Shown in pieces: positions 1 to 10,498 of a stretch of 64,000 nt of DNA. The notes beneath the pieces are model-generated. The model was given only the letters and a program-made list of their open reading frames with translations, was not told the origin of the DNA and ran no database searches. The stretch covers positions 578,176,471 through 578,240,470 of the forward strand of contig NC_053390.1 in assembly GCF_905171765.1 (NCBI RefSeq). Reading direction: 5' to 3'. Made by a program: the position numbers and the translations under genes. The stretch comes from Bufo bufo (taxonomy: Eukaryota; Chordata; Amphibia; Anura; Bufonidae). Each line of letters opens with the position of its first letter. The stretch's first letter is position 1.

Positions 1-880
1 CGCGCATCTTCCGATCAGTAACAGACGTTTTTACTAAATTTAGTTCCCTGTCAGCAATGCAGAGCAGGGGTTCATTCACGGCAAAAGGGGGTTCATGTCA
101 CCTAGCAATAGAACAGAGGATTTTGAGAGAACGAGGCCCATGTCACCCAGGCACAGCAGGGGTTCATTCACGGCAAAACTAGCTTCATGTCACCCAGCAA
201 TAGAACAGAGGATTTTCAGAGATTTAGGCCCCTGTCACCCAGGCACAGCAGGGGTTTATTCACGGCAAAACTAGCTTCTTGTCACCCAGCAATAGAACAG
301 AGGATTTTGAAAGATTTTAGGCCCCTGTCACCCAGGCACAGCAGGGGTTCATTCACGGCAAAAGTGGGTTCTTGTCACCCAGCAATAGAACAGAGGATTT
401 TGAGAGATTTACGCCCCTGTCACCCAGGCACAGCAGGGGTTTATTCACGGCAAAACTAGCTTCATGTCACCCAGCAATAGAACAGAGGATTTTGAAAGAT
501 TAAGACCCCTGTTACCCAGGCACAGCAGGGGTTTATTAACAGCAAAACTAGCTTCATGTCACCCAGCAATAGAACAGAGGATTTTGAGAGATTTAGGCCC
601 CTGTCACCCAGGCACAGCAGGGGTTCATTCACGGCAAAAGGGGGTTCTTGTCACCCAGCAATAGAACAGAGGATTTTGAGAGATTTAGGCCCCTATCACC
701 CAGGCACAGCAGGGGTTTATTCACGGCAAAACTAGCTTCAAGTCACCCAGCAATAGAACAGAGGATTTTGAGAGATTTAGGCCCCTGTCGCCCCAGGCAC
801 AGCAGGGGTTTGTATACGCAAAAAATGGTAAAATGTCACCCAACAATTGAAAATAAGATTTTTTTCAATTTAGGGCACTA
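1..880. repeat. ~92-bp tandem repeat array, hAT-A 3' side
   Basis: About nine units. Each has two half-units that both begin with TGTCACCCAG: one continues into CAATAGAACAGAGGATTTT, the other into GCACAGCAGGGGTTCATTC. The first unit (from about 50) starts CTGTCAGCAATGCAGAGCAGG and so links this array to the array at 7881-8750, whose units start CTGTCAGAAATGCAGCGCAGG. All open frames here are repeat translations, not genes. Confidence 0.9.
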
Positions 881-1313
881 AAATTGGCACTTTTTTGCAT
901 TAAAATGGCTCTAAAATAGTCCTTGAAAAGGCAGTAAAATGTGCTTAAGAGCATGGCAACTGCTCTGCAAACAAATGTGAATAGGGAAATAACTTAAAAT
1001 AAAATAACTAAAAATTACAAATTATTAACCTGCAACTCAGAGAAGGAGGTGAATATGGATTTGGAGGTTGAGGAGGCGGTGAATGTGGTGTTGTAGGTGG
1101 AGGCAGCAATGGAGGAGGAGGAGGTAGCCAACAATGTTTTTTTTATTTTTTATTTATTGGGGTAAGTAGCCCCCAAAATATTGGGACAAATAAAAAATTA
1201 ATAAAACAAAGAATCATTGCACTTGACTTGAGTACAAGAATGTATGTTTGATGGTGGTATAAATGTCTATTCTGCACAAGGTACAGACAAGTCTTGTGGG
1301 ATCCATGCCTGGT
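881..1313. other. Non-coding 3' flank of the hAT-A transposase
   Basis: AT-rich sequence, then a short GGAGG/GGTGG purine-rich stretch (about 1045-1125) and a T-rich run at 1137-1160. No gene is visible. Presumably the 3' UTR and spacer of hAT-A. Confidence 0.5.
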
Positions 1314-1461
1314 TCATTTTAATGTGAGCTTGTCCACGTTGGCTGTGGACAGACGGCTGCGTTTGTCTGTAATGACGCCCCCTGCCGTGCTAAATACACG
1401 TTCAGACAATACACTCTCTGCAGGGCAGGCCAGCACCTCCAAGGCATAAAGGGCAAGCTCA
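1314..1461 (-). pseudogene. hAT-A transposase, C-terminal dimerisation domain (hATC)
   Basis: Minus-strand translation gives the hATC signature: ALYALEVLACPA, then VLSERVFSTAGGVITDKRSR, then LSTANVDKLTL. The same block occurs in hAT-B at 49548-49733 (VLSERVFSASGGIITDKC). In hAT transposases this alpha-helical/RNase H C-terminal block mediates multimerisation. A small deletion after LTLK puts a TGA (1314-1316) in frame just before what would be MNQAWI, so the last residues are out of frame. Identification is firm; function is lost. Confidence 0.85.
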
Positions 1462-1585
1462 GGCTATGTGCTCAATTTTGAGACCCAGAAGTTGAAGGGG
1501 GCAGACCCGTCATTCAGTACGTGTAGGCGTGTGCACACATACGGCTCCACCATGTTGGTGAAATGCTGCCTCCTGCTAAGACGTT

Positions 1586-2869
1586 TCATATCAGCTGGTG
1601 GTGCTGGTTGTTGTGGCGTGCTGACAAAGCTTTTCCACATTTTGGCCTTGCTAACCCTGCCTTCTGAGGTGCTGGCGGTGCCCCAGCTGCGTTGGCGATG
1701 CCTTGTGCTTCCACTGTGCCCCCGCTGTCAGGTGGGAATGTCATCAGCAGCGCATCTACCAGCGTGCGCTTGTACTTGCGCATCTTACGATCATGCTTCA
1801 GTGACGGAATTAAGGATGGTACGTTGTCCTTGTAACGGGGATCCAGCAGCGTGGCCACCCAGTAATCAGCACAAGTTAGAATGTGGGCAACTCAGCGGTC
1901 GTTGCGGAGACACTGCAGCATTTAATCGCTCATGTGTGCCAGCCTGCCCAGAGGCAACGAAAAGCTGTCCTTTGTGGGAGGTGTATCGTCTGTGTCCTCT
2001 GTATCCCCCCATCAACGCACCAGTGATGGCCATGAGCTGGTCTGGGTGCCACCCAGCTGTGAACATGGTTCCTCCTCCTGCATCTCCTCCTCCTCATCCT
2101 CCACCTCCTCATCCTCCAGAACTGTGGCCTGGCTGGACAATTGTGTACCTTGGGTTTGTGGGTGCAGGACCCCCCCCACGGAGCCACTTGGGAATGACTG
2201 GCCGGAAACCCTACAAAATGATCCCTCTTCCTCCTCCTCCTCCTGTGCCACATCCTCTTCCATCATCGCCAGGAGCGTTTTTTCAAGGAGGCATAGAAGT
2301 GGGATAGTAACGCTTAGAACGGAGTTATCGGCACTGGCCATGTTGGTGGAGTACTCGAAATAGCAACACAGGTCTCGCATGGAGGCCCAGTCATTGGTGG
2401 TGAAGTGGTGCTGTTCCGCCAAGCGACTCACCCGTGCGTGCTGCAGCTGAAACTCCACTAGCGCCTGCTGCTGCTCGCACAGTCTGGCCAGCATGTGCAA
2501 GGTGGAGTTCCAACTTGTGGGCACGTCGCATATGAGGCTGTGAGCGGGAAGGCCGAAGTTACGCTGCAGCGCTGACAGGCGAGCAGCAGCAGGGTGAGAA
2601 CGCCGAAAGCGCGCACAGACGGCCCGCACTTTATGCAGCAGCTCTGACATGTCAGGGTAATTTCTAAGGAATCTCTGCACCACCAAATTCAGTACATGCG
2701 CCAGGCAAGGGATGTGCGTCAAACCGGCTAGTCCTAGAGCTGCTAAGAGATTTCGCCTATTATCGCACACCACCATGCCGGGCTTGAGGCTGACTGGCAC
2801 AAACCACTTATCGGTCTGTTGTTCAAGGCCCGTCCACTGCTCCTGCGCGGTGTGGGGTTTGTCCCCCAA
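1586..2869 (-). pseudogene. hAT-A transposase, catalytic RNase H-like core (frameshifted)
   Basis: Two minus-strand frames cover the core. The 2869-2012 part holds VVCDNRRNLLAAL (second catalytic Asp), the C-x2-H motif PCLAHVLNLVVQ, the block normally reading RWNST (here SWNSTLHMLARL, so the conserved Arg is Ser), and a Glu-rich insert typical of BED/hAT proteins. The 1858-1586 part begins ATLLDPRYKDN, the LDPRYK block before the last catalytic region. The frame changes between the two parts. It would cut and paste the element by recognising its ends. The domain order matches hAT-B at 49755-51363. Confidence 0.85.
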
Positions 2870-2938
2870 ACAGATACGTTTTAAAACTGCCTGCTGTCGT
2901 TTACCCCTGGCTGTGCTGAAGTTGGTGGTGAAGGTATT

Positions 2939-3733
2939 TCACTGACCGGATGAGGAGCTGGTAGAGGATGAGGAAGCAGAGTAGGAGGAGGAAGCAACAG
3001 TAGGCAAACTGAAATGCGCTGCAATCCTCTGTGATGGAAGGACATGCGCCAAACTGCTATCCGCCTCAGGCCCAGCCGCCACTGCATTTACCCAGTGTGC
3101 TGTTATGGAGATATAACAGCCCTGACCGTGCTTACTGGTCCACGTATCCGTAGTCAGGTGCACCTTGCCACAGATGGCGTTGCGCAGTGCACACCTGATT
3201 TTGTCACCTACTTGGTTGTGAAGGGAAGGGATGACTCGCCTTGAAAAGTAGTGGCGGCTGGGCACGACGTACTGTGGGACAGCCACCACCATAAGGCCTT
3301 TAAAACTATCCGTCTCCACCAGACGGAATGACAGCATTTCAAAGGCAAATAATTTTGAAATGCTGGCATTCGGGGCTAGGGATCGCGGGTGGGTAGGGGG
3401 GTACTTCCTCTTCCTCTCCAGTGTTTGGGATATGGAGAGCTGAACACTTCCGTGGGACATTGTGGAGATGCTTGGAGACCCAGGTGTTGGTGTTGCTGGA
3501 AGATCCTCTGTTTGTGGGGTGCCAGGTGGCACTGTCACTCCAGAGGTGGATGAAGAGGCCGCGACTGCAGCAGAAGAGGAAGCAGGAGGAGCCAGAGACC
3601 TTTCTTGGTTTTTGAGGCGTCTACTCCACTGCAGCTTGTGCATTGCATTTAAATGCCTGGTCATACAGGTTATGCTCAGGTTGAGAACGTTTTTGCCTCG
3701 CTTCAGGCTCTGATTGCACAGCGTGCCAACCAC
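2939..3733 (-). pseudogene. hAT-A transposase, BED finger (second half) and first catalytic block
   Basis: The minus-strand frame opens at an interrupted BED zinc finger: TLC (the second Cys), then RGKNVLN, then the H-x4-H pair in MTRHLNAMH. A Ser/Pro/Thr-rich linker follows, then SISKLFAFEMLSFRLVE and the first catalytic Asp in KVHLTTDTWTSKHGQG. The codon expected for the first zinc-binding Cys is GGC (Gly), so the finger lacks a ligand. The 5' half of the finger lies across the MITE at 3739-4722. The Ser-rich C-terminus reaches 2939, where the frame breaks. Confidence 0.85.
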
Positions 3734-3738
3734 TCGTG

Positions 3739-4722
3739 CAGCGTACTCAAGTTAGGTGTAGAAATGTTCCTGGGTGTTGTAGTGCAATTGTGACACTAAC
3801 CTGAGACAGCTGACTCTCTGCAAGGGCAGGTGATGATAAGTAATGTTCGTGACGCCAGTGCCAATTAAACGGTGGCACGCCGTTTGCTGATAGCAGGAAT
3901 AACTGAGGAACCACGTGATGTTAAAACAGAACTCAAACTTTAGTAGTCATCATACATGGACATAGATGGAAGCGCAGTTCCTTTGCAGACAGTTGGTTGC
4001 AGTACATTTGATGCAGGCAATATATATAGCAAGGTGACTTCAGAGTGTTAAACACAGGACTTGCAGTACAGGCGGCTTGCACTCTATTCCTGACTGATCC
4101 TGGAACATAGAAACTCCTCTCCAAGGTCCGATGCCCTAGCTCTGGCGTATATCCTTGGTATTATAATTAACAAGTACCTCCTCTGTTGTATTTAGTACCT
4201 CTTGCTTTTCTGGACTTGCCTCTGTCTCTCTCAGTACTGACTCTAGAAACTTCTGAACTCCCAGGCTGTTTAACAGTGGTCTTCCTGCTTCTGCATATAT
4301 AAATTCAGGAGGGGAACCTTCTCCTTGGATCTGGAACCCGGTTACAGGGACTGCAATACCCTCTCCTGGTCCGCAGGCTTCAGGCCTGGACTTGACTCTG
4401 ACATTGTCTAGTCTCCAACTTGGTTCTCACTCTGGTTGGGCTAGACTACAGACTGCAGACTCCAACTACAACTAACTTTCCTTTCCCTGACTGGGCCTTA
4501 TATAGACTAGGGCTCCCTAGCTCCCTCTAGTGACTAAGAGCTGGAATGACACCCCTAGCAGGCCTGTACATGCACATTTTACAGCAACAGGGAAATACAT
4601 AGCATTACATTACATTACATTTTATAAAGATGACTTATACCAACTTCCCCATAAATAAGGGGGGACGACAGCACACCAAGTGACCCTTCTGTAGTGACGG
4701 GCATTACAGTCCCCGTACACTA
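3739..4722. mobile_element. Non-autonomous hAT (984 bp) inside the hAT-A BED finger
   Basis: Flanked by a perfect 8-bp TSD, CACTCGTG, at 3731-3738 and 4723-4730. The ends read CAGCGTACTC (left) and TAGTGTACGG (right end, reverse complement), i.e. a YAGYGTAC terminal motif. Removing the insert and one TSD brings the BED halves DDKTRV and VGTLC together in one frame, which independently supports the boundaries. No transposase frame inside; internal sequence unassigned. Confidence 0.85.
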
Positions 4723-5606
4723 CACTCGTGTCTTGTCGTCAGCACATTGTCTGAAGAACTGCCACGCCAGGGAACTCCTTGGAGCTGGCTTTGGTGTGCT
4801 CGGTCCCTTGCTGCGGTGGGCAGCAGGAGGCGTACTGTCTAGAGGACGGCTGCTCCGCTTTTGCACCCTGCTCCCTCTTCTGCTGTGCTGGTGGCTCTGT
4901 GCGACCACCGCCTCTTCCTCCGAACTACATCGGTCACTCGCATGACCTTAATTCCATGTGGGGTCGAGGACCTCATCGTCCTCCACATCATCTTCCACCC
5001 AGTCTTCACCCCTGCCCTCCTTGTCGGTCTGCACACTTTCGAAAGCCCCAGCGGTTGGCACCTGTGTTTCGTCATCATCCGAGACGTACTGCGATGGTCC
5101 TCCCATGTACTCATCTTGAAAAATAAGTGGTTGGGCATCGGTGCACTCAATCTCTTCCACTTCTGGGGCAGGGCTAGGTGGATGGCCCTGGTAAACCCTG
5201 CCAATAGAGTCATCAAAAAGCAGAATAGACTGCTGCATGACTTGGGGCTCAGACTGCTTGGCTGATGTGCAAGGGGGTGAGGTGAAAGACTGATGGACAT
5301 CGGCTGCAGGTGCCAACTGTGGTCTTTCAGCAGGAGACTGGGTGGGAGACAATGTGAAGGAACTGGATCCACTGTCAGCAACCCAATCTACTATCGCCTG
5401 TACTTGTTCAGGCCTCACCATTCGTAGAGCAGCATTAGGCCCGACCAAATACCGCTGCAGGTTTTGTCGCCTACTTGCACCTGAGGAAGGGGTTTCACTT
5501 GTGCGTGTAGCTGGCACAGATCGACCACGTCCTCTCCCTGCAACAGGAGCTCCACCAGCAGCACCACGACCTGGGCCTCGTCCCTTATTTGACGCTCACC
5601 TCATAT
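4723..5606 (-). pseudogene. hAT-A transposase, N-terminal exon
   Basis: On the minus strand a Gly/Arg-rich start (ASNKGRGPGRGAAGG, 5600-5556) leads to a helical block RRQNLQRYLVG then VQAIVDWVADS, a Ser/Pro-rich and acidic stretch (EEIEC, DDVEDDEVLDPTW) and finally LAWQFFRQCADDKTRV, the 5' half of the BED finger (about 4790-4731). The frame changes around 4950. The expected start ATG at 5606 is followed at codon 3 by TGA where the second copy at 6840 has AGA, so this copy cannot start there. hAT-B has the same domain order (52925-51956). Confidence 0.8.
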
Positions 5607-5869
5607 TTCTTAAATTTAAGATCTTGCCCTAAATGGGTGTTTAATTAATAGTAGAATAGAACGACAGTATGTAAAGGGTGTATCTCACACGGCCTGAACC
5701 AGACTAGGCCTCAATAAAATATTTTTTTTCCCAAAATGGCTGTATTTCAAATGCCTAATTCAAACCCCTGTATGTAGAGGTAGTATCTCAGAGGGCCTGA
5801 ACCTCTGTAGGCCTGCAGTAAATATATCTTTTTTTTACTGTAATACTGACTTATATGTAGCTGTAATAT

Positions 5870-6774
5870 GCGTCACTGGCACTGACTTTTGGCTGAGACT
5901 GCAGGCACTGTGACTGGTGGCTGATATGACTGCCACTGACTGGTAGTGCTGAGACCACTGGCACTGTGACTGGTGGCTGATACGGCTGGCACTGACTGGT
6001 GGTGCTGAGAGCACTGGCACTGTGACTGATGGCTGATACTGCTGGCACTGATTGCTGGCACCGACTGTTGGCGCTGACTGGTGGTGCTGAGACTCTGGGC
6101 ACTGTGACTGGTGCCTGAGATGGCTGGCACGGACTGTTGGTGCTGAGACTGCAGCTGATGGCTGAAACAGCTGGCGCTTACTGGTGGCTGAGACGACTGG
6201 CAGTGCCACGTGGTGCTGAGACTGCTGTCACAGTGACTGGTGGCTGATACGGCTGGCACTGACTGGTGGTGCTGAGACCACTGGCACTGTGACTGGTGGC
6301 TGATAGAGCTGGCACTAACTGGTGGTGTTAAAACCACTGTCACTGTGACTGGTGGCTAATACGCTTGGCACTGACTGGTGGTGCTAAGACTGCTGTCACT
6401 GTGACTGGTGGATGATACGGCTGGCACTGACTGGTGGTGCTGAGACCACTGGCACTGTGACTGGTGGCTGATACAGCTGGCACTGACTGCTAGGACTGAC
6501 TGGTGGTGCTGAGACTGTGGGCACTGTGACTGGTGCCTGAGATGGCTGGCACGAACTGCTGGCACTGTCTGGTGGTGCTGAGACTGCAGCTGATGGCTGA
6601 AACAGCTGGCGCTCACTGGTGGCTGAGACGACTGGCAGTGCCACGTGGTGCTGAGACTGCTGGCACTGTGACTGGTGGCTGATATGGCTGGCACTGACTG
6701 GTGGTGCTGAGACCACTGGCACTGTGACTGGTGGCTGATACAGCTGGCACTGATTGGTGGTGCAAAAACAGGAT
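5870..6774. repeat. ~56-bp minisatellite between two copies of the hAT-A first exon
   Basis: About 16 units built from CTGGCACTGACTGGTGGTG and GCACTGTGACTGGTGGCTGA motifs; some units are shorter variants. Several long minus-strand frames rich in SATSHS/QCQ are translations of this repeat. It separates the first-exon copies at 5521-5606 and 6775-6845. Confidence 0.9.
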
Positions 6775-6845
6775 CTCCACCAACACCAGCAGCACCACGA
6801 CCAGGGCCACATCCCTTATTTGACGCTCTCCTCATTCTTTGCATT
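6775..6845 (-). other. Duplicate of the hAT-A transposase first exon
   Basis: The minus strand reads MRRASNKGCGPGRGAAGVGG starting near 6840, closely matching the exon start at 5606-5556 (ASNKGRGPGRGAAGG), and it is joined directly to the minisatellite. This copy has AGA where the downstream copy has TGA, so it is the one with an open start. A splice from here past the minisatellite would be needed to use it; that is inference. Confidence 0.75.
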
Positions 6846-7056
6846 CACCCACCAAACTAACAGATGGTTTATGTCAGTTGACAATGTAAGCCAATAGTCA
6901 ACAATTAAGTTCACTGACAGTTAGGCTGTGCCATTGTCATAAAGAGAAAAAATTTCTTCAGGTCACACAACAGTATGACAGGCGAATTTAATACAATTAC
7001 TTCAAGGTCACAAATAATTTGAATTTGTCAACCAAGAATGTAACAGCAGTATTTAA

Positions 7057-7876
7057 AGGGTTTCTGTCACCCCATTAAACAGTTTTTTTTTTTTTTCATT
7101 AATAATAATCCCTATAGTGCGATCTCTTGATACATAATAAAATTAATCATTTTGATTCAGTAGATTTAGCTAAAAAACGATTTTTAAAATATGCTAATTA
7201 CCTTGCTACCAGCAAGTAGGGCGGCTACTTGCTGGTAGCTGCCGCATCCTCCGTTCGTAATAACGCCCCCTCGGCATGCTGATTGACAGGGCCAGGGAAG
7301 GGAATCCTTCTCTGCTGGTGCTGTTCGAATTCGAAATCTCGCGCCTGCGCCGTACCTGGCTTCAATCGGCGCAGGCGCACTGAGAGGCGGCCGCTCGCTC
7401 GACCGCTCCATCCTCAATGCGCTTGCGTCGATGACGTCATCGCATACACCCGGAAGAGAAGACGCCGGCGTCTTCTCTTCCGGGTGTATGCGATGACGTC
7501 ATCGACGCAGGCGCATTGAGGATGGAGCGGTCGAGCGAGCGGCCGCCTCTCAGTGCGCCTGCGCCGATTGAAGCCAGGTACGGCGCAGGCGCGAGATTTC
7601 GAATTCGAACAGCGCCAGCAGAGAAGGATTCCCTTCCCTGGCCCTGTCAATCAGCATGCCGAGGGGGCGTTATTACGAACGGAGGATGCGGCAGCTACCA
7701 GCAAGTAGCCGCCCTACTTGCTGGTAGCAAGGTAATTAGCATATTTTAAAAATCGTTTTTTAGCTAAATCTACTGAATCAAAATGATTAATTTTATTATG
7801 TATCAAGAGATCGCACTATAGGGATTATTATTAATGAAAAAAAAAAAAAACTGTTTAATGGGGTGACAGAAACCCT
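7057..7876. mobile_element. 820-bp near-perfect palindromic MITE, TTAA-flanked (T2/Kolobok-like)
   Basis: TTAA at 7053-7056 and 7877-7880; ends AGGGTTTCTGTCACCCC and its complement. The two 410-bp arms meet at GACGCC/GGCGTC (centre 7466/7467) and differ at only about two positions that I can see. TTAA TSDs with AGGG ends fit Kolobok/T2-type MITEs (piggyBac also uses TTAA). The flanks join to the ~97-bp hAT-A repeat unit (GTAACAGCAGTATTTAAC), which proves the empty site. Mirror-image frames inside are not genes. Confidence 0.9.
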
Positions 7877-7880
7877 TTAA

Positions 7881-8830
7881 CAGTTATATGGAACTGTCAG
7901 AAATGCAGCGCAGGCCGCAAATGTACTACCTAGCACAAAAAATGAGTTTTTTTTCAACCGACAATGTAATAGCAGTAATTAACATTTTTAGTGGACTGTC
8001 AGAAGTGCAGCGCAGGCTGCAAATGTACTATCTAGCACAAAAAGTGTGCTTTTTTTCAACCAACAATGTAACAGCAGTATTTAACGGTTTTATTGGACTG
8101 TCAGAAATGCAGCGCAGGCCGCAAATGTAGTATCTAGCACAAAAAGGGTGTTTTTTTCAAACAATAATATAACAGCAGTATTTAACGGTTTTAGTGGACT
8201 GTCAGAAATGCAGCGCAGGCTGCAAATGTACTATCTAGCACAAAAAGGGTGTTTTTTTCAAACAATAATATAACAGCAGTATTTAACGGTTTTAGTGGAC
8301 TGTCAGAAATGCAGCGCAGGCTGCAAATGTACTATCTAGCACAAAAAGTGTGCTTTTTTGAACCAGCAATGTAACCGCAGTATTTACTGGTTTTATTGGA
8401 CTGCCAGAAATGCAGCGCAGGCCAAAAAATTTACTTTCTAGCACAAAAAATGGGCTTTTGTCAACCGACAATGTAACAGCAGTATTTACTGTTTTTATTT
8501 GACTGTCAGATATGCAGTGCAATGTCAGAAAGAGAAAAAAATCGCTTTAGGTCACACAAATATGTGACAGACTAATGTAATTTAATTATTTTCACTGTCA
8601 GGTATGCACTGCAGGCCGCAGGGGTACTTGACCGCCAAAAAAATGGGAATTTGTCCTCCTGGAAACTAGCAGATGGATTTATTGAATAGATTTTCCCTGT
8701 CAGATATTCAACACAGGGGTACTTCACAGAAAAAAAAAAAGTGGAATATGTCCCCCCCGGGGCCCTGAAGTCACAGACGGATTACCTATATTATTTTCCC
8801 TTCTCCTGGCACATATGCAGTGCAGGTGTC
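7881..8830. repeat. ~97-bp subterminal repeat array, hAT-A 5' side
   Basis: Units begin CTGTCAGAAATGCAGCGCAGG and run through TACTATCTAGCACAAAAAG and CAACAATGTAACAGCAGTA. About six clear units to 8560, then diverged ones to about 8830. They resemble the units at 1-880 and have the same orientation. The MITE at 7057-7876 interrupts the first unit. Confidence 0.85.
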
Positions 8831-9335
8831 CTTAAAAAATGAATAGATGTCGCCCACTGAGCTACCAGAACAGGATTAAAGTAATGTCCCTGGCACACAT
8901 GCAGTTGCAAGCGCACTGCACTTGCAAAAATGGTCGCCGACGCCCACCAAACAAGCAGACTGATTAAAGCTGTGGCACTGGGCTCAGGGGTACAAAAATG
9001 TAGGATAGCAACCACAAAAATAATCACTGTAGTTTGCAGATTTAGAAGAACACCAGAATTGTTTCCCTACACTAGTAAGAGCTGATGTGATGTGCGGCGC
9101 TACGTGACTTCAGCTTATATAGAGGCCATTAGTAGGCATAGCTGTGATGGCTTCTAAGGGCACACAAGTTAAACGCTTGTTGATTGGCTGCCCTGCAGCT
9201 TTTCAACACGCGCCATTAAATCTCCGAACACCGAACTCGAACCCGAACTTTTACTGAAATGTTCGGATTCGGGGTCAAAAAAACGTAACGTTCATTACGA
9301 ACCCGAACTTTACAGTTCGAGTTCGCTCAACCCTA
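8831..9335. other. hAT-A right terminal region
   Basis: Non-coding, with GTTCGGGTTCG-type motifs near the end (9225-9330) and the terminal GTTCGCTCAACCCTA. The repeated CGAACCCGAACTT/GTTCGAGTTCG words are typical of subterminal transposase-binding regions in hATs; binding itself is inference. Confidence 0.65.
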
Positions 9336-10168
9336 CTCTTGAATGCAATGACAGCAATGGCAAATAACACTGATATATTGAATATAAATATGGGTAAATG
9401 CATGGTTGAAGGTGTTAAAAAACAGCATGTTTTAATCACACTGTACTGTCACATGTTATGCTTTTTGATATTAGAAACCTTCCAAAAATTGTTCCTTATC
9501 ACGGGAGAGATGGTGTTTATACACACAGTGTTGTGGGGAAAAAACTGTTTTGTTGGGACCAAGCACCAAAAATTATGCCTTAACAGGGGCACATGCCTGT
9601 CCCTGTTTATATAAATTCACAAACACACACACATTAATGTCATGAGAAACATTGGCTTGTACTGTACCTAAACAGTTGCAGAATGTTTGCCTGTATTTAA
9701 ACACACAAAAATGTTAATTGTCAGAAGAATGAGTTGCTTGCTCTGAACAAGCCTGGAAAAATTCTCCCTTTTAATTGGGAGCAGCAGCAGTACAGTGTGG
9801 ATTTGGAAAGGGTAGGGTAATTTTGGCATATGGCACAGACAAGTCAGCAGTTGTGTCTGTGGATGTTTAGGCAGTCTAGTGGTAATGGCAGTGGTAGTAG
9901 GGGTAATGGAAATGGCAGTAGGGGGATTAGCACCAAGGAATAGCAGCTGTAATGGCAGCAACGATACAGTTTGGAACGTGATGGTAGGCAGTCAGACCGC
10001 AGCAGTGGTATGATGGCAGCAGTAGCCAAATGGTACAGAACATAATAGTAGGCATGCAGAAAGCGGCAGTGGCATGATGGCGGCATGATGGCGGCAGCAG
10101 ACATAGGGTATGGATCATGATGGTATGCAAGCTGACAGTGACAAAGGAATGATGGCAGCAGTTGCAGC
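9336..10168. mobile_element. Remnant of a hAT-B-type 5' tail
   Basis: Collinear with 53230-54100 of the hAT-B copy. Shared blocks include CCTTCCAAAAATTGTTCCTTATC, AATTATGCCTTAACAGGGGC, ATTCTCCCTTTTAATTGGGAGC and the GGTGGTAGTAGGGG stretch. No coding sequence. The tail continues at 22996 after two insertions that abut each other. Confidence 0.7.
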
Positions 10169-10498
10169 TAGAGATGAGGGAAAAGATGCTACAGAATTGA
10201 TTTGTCCACTCAGAAAACTGTTAGAATCGATTTGTCCAGTCAGCAGGGCTTCTTCATTTGCATTTGACCTGCTGATTGGACAAATAATTCTAACAGTCCT
10301 GGTGACTGGACAAATCAATTCTGTAGGGGGGCGGAGCTTGCCACACTGTGTAATGGCCGCATAACTGCAGCGCTCCTGGCTGAATCACCTCCACCTCAAG
10401 CAATTTGAGCCCACATAACCCACGAGATTGTCAAAATTGGAAGAGAGAAGCAGGGGACTCTTCCCTCTACCCCTAAACCGGAAAAAACGCAGTATGAC

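Larger units (their letters stand above)
1..9335 (-). mobile_element. hAT-A: large BED-type hAT transposon, left end outside window
   Basis: The transposase lies on the minus strand (pieces from about 5606 down to 1314). The right end is the TIR-like tail that reads TAGGGTTGAGCGAAC on the minus strand, ending at 9335; the next 8 bases, CTCTTGAA, are the candidate TSD. Both flanks of the coding region carry related ~92-100 bp tandem repeats (1-880 and 7881-8750). The left terminus is not in the window, so TIR pairing and TSD cannot be confirmed. The sequence right of 9335 resembles the 5' tail of hAT-B, so hAT-A appears to have jumped into another hAT. Confidence 0.75.

Noticed and set aside
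1..880. Regular ~92-bp direct repeats, CRISPR-like at first sight
   Set aside because: Units are head-to-tail with no unique spacers; vertebrate transposon context; matches the other hAT-A array.
1468..2363. Plus-strand frames of 279 and 143 codons
   Set aside because: They oppose the hAT-A transposase core and have no domain; the Pro/Ser-rich runs mirror the acidic insert.
5835..6844. Several open frames of 120-160 codons on the minus strand
   Set aside because: They translate the 56-bp minisatellite; only the first ~20 codons of the frame starting at 6844 match a transposase exon.
7184..7749. Four frames, pairwise identical, on opposite strands
   Set aside because: Mirror products of a palindrome; no known domain.
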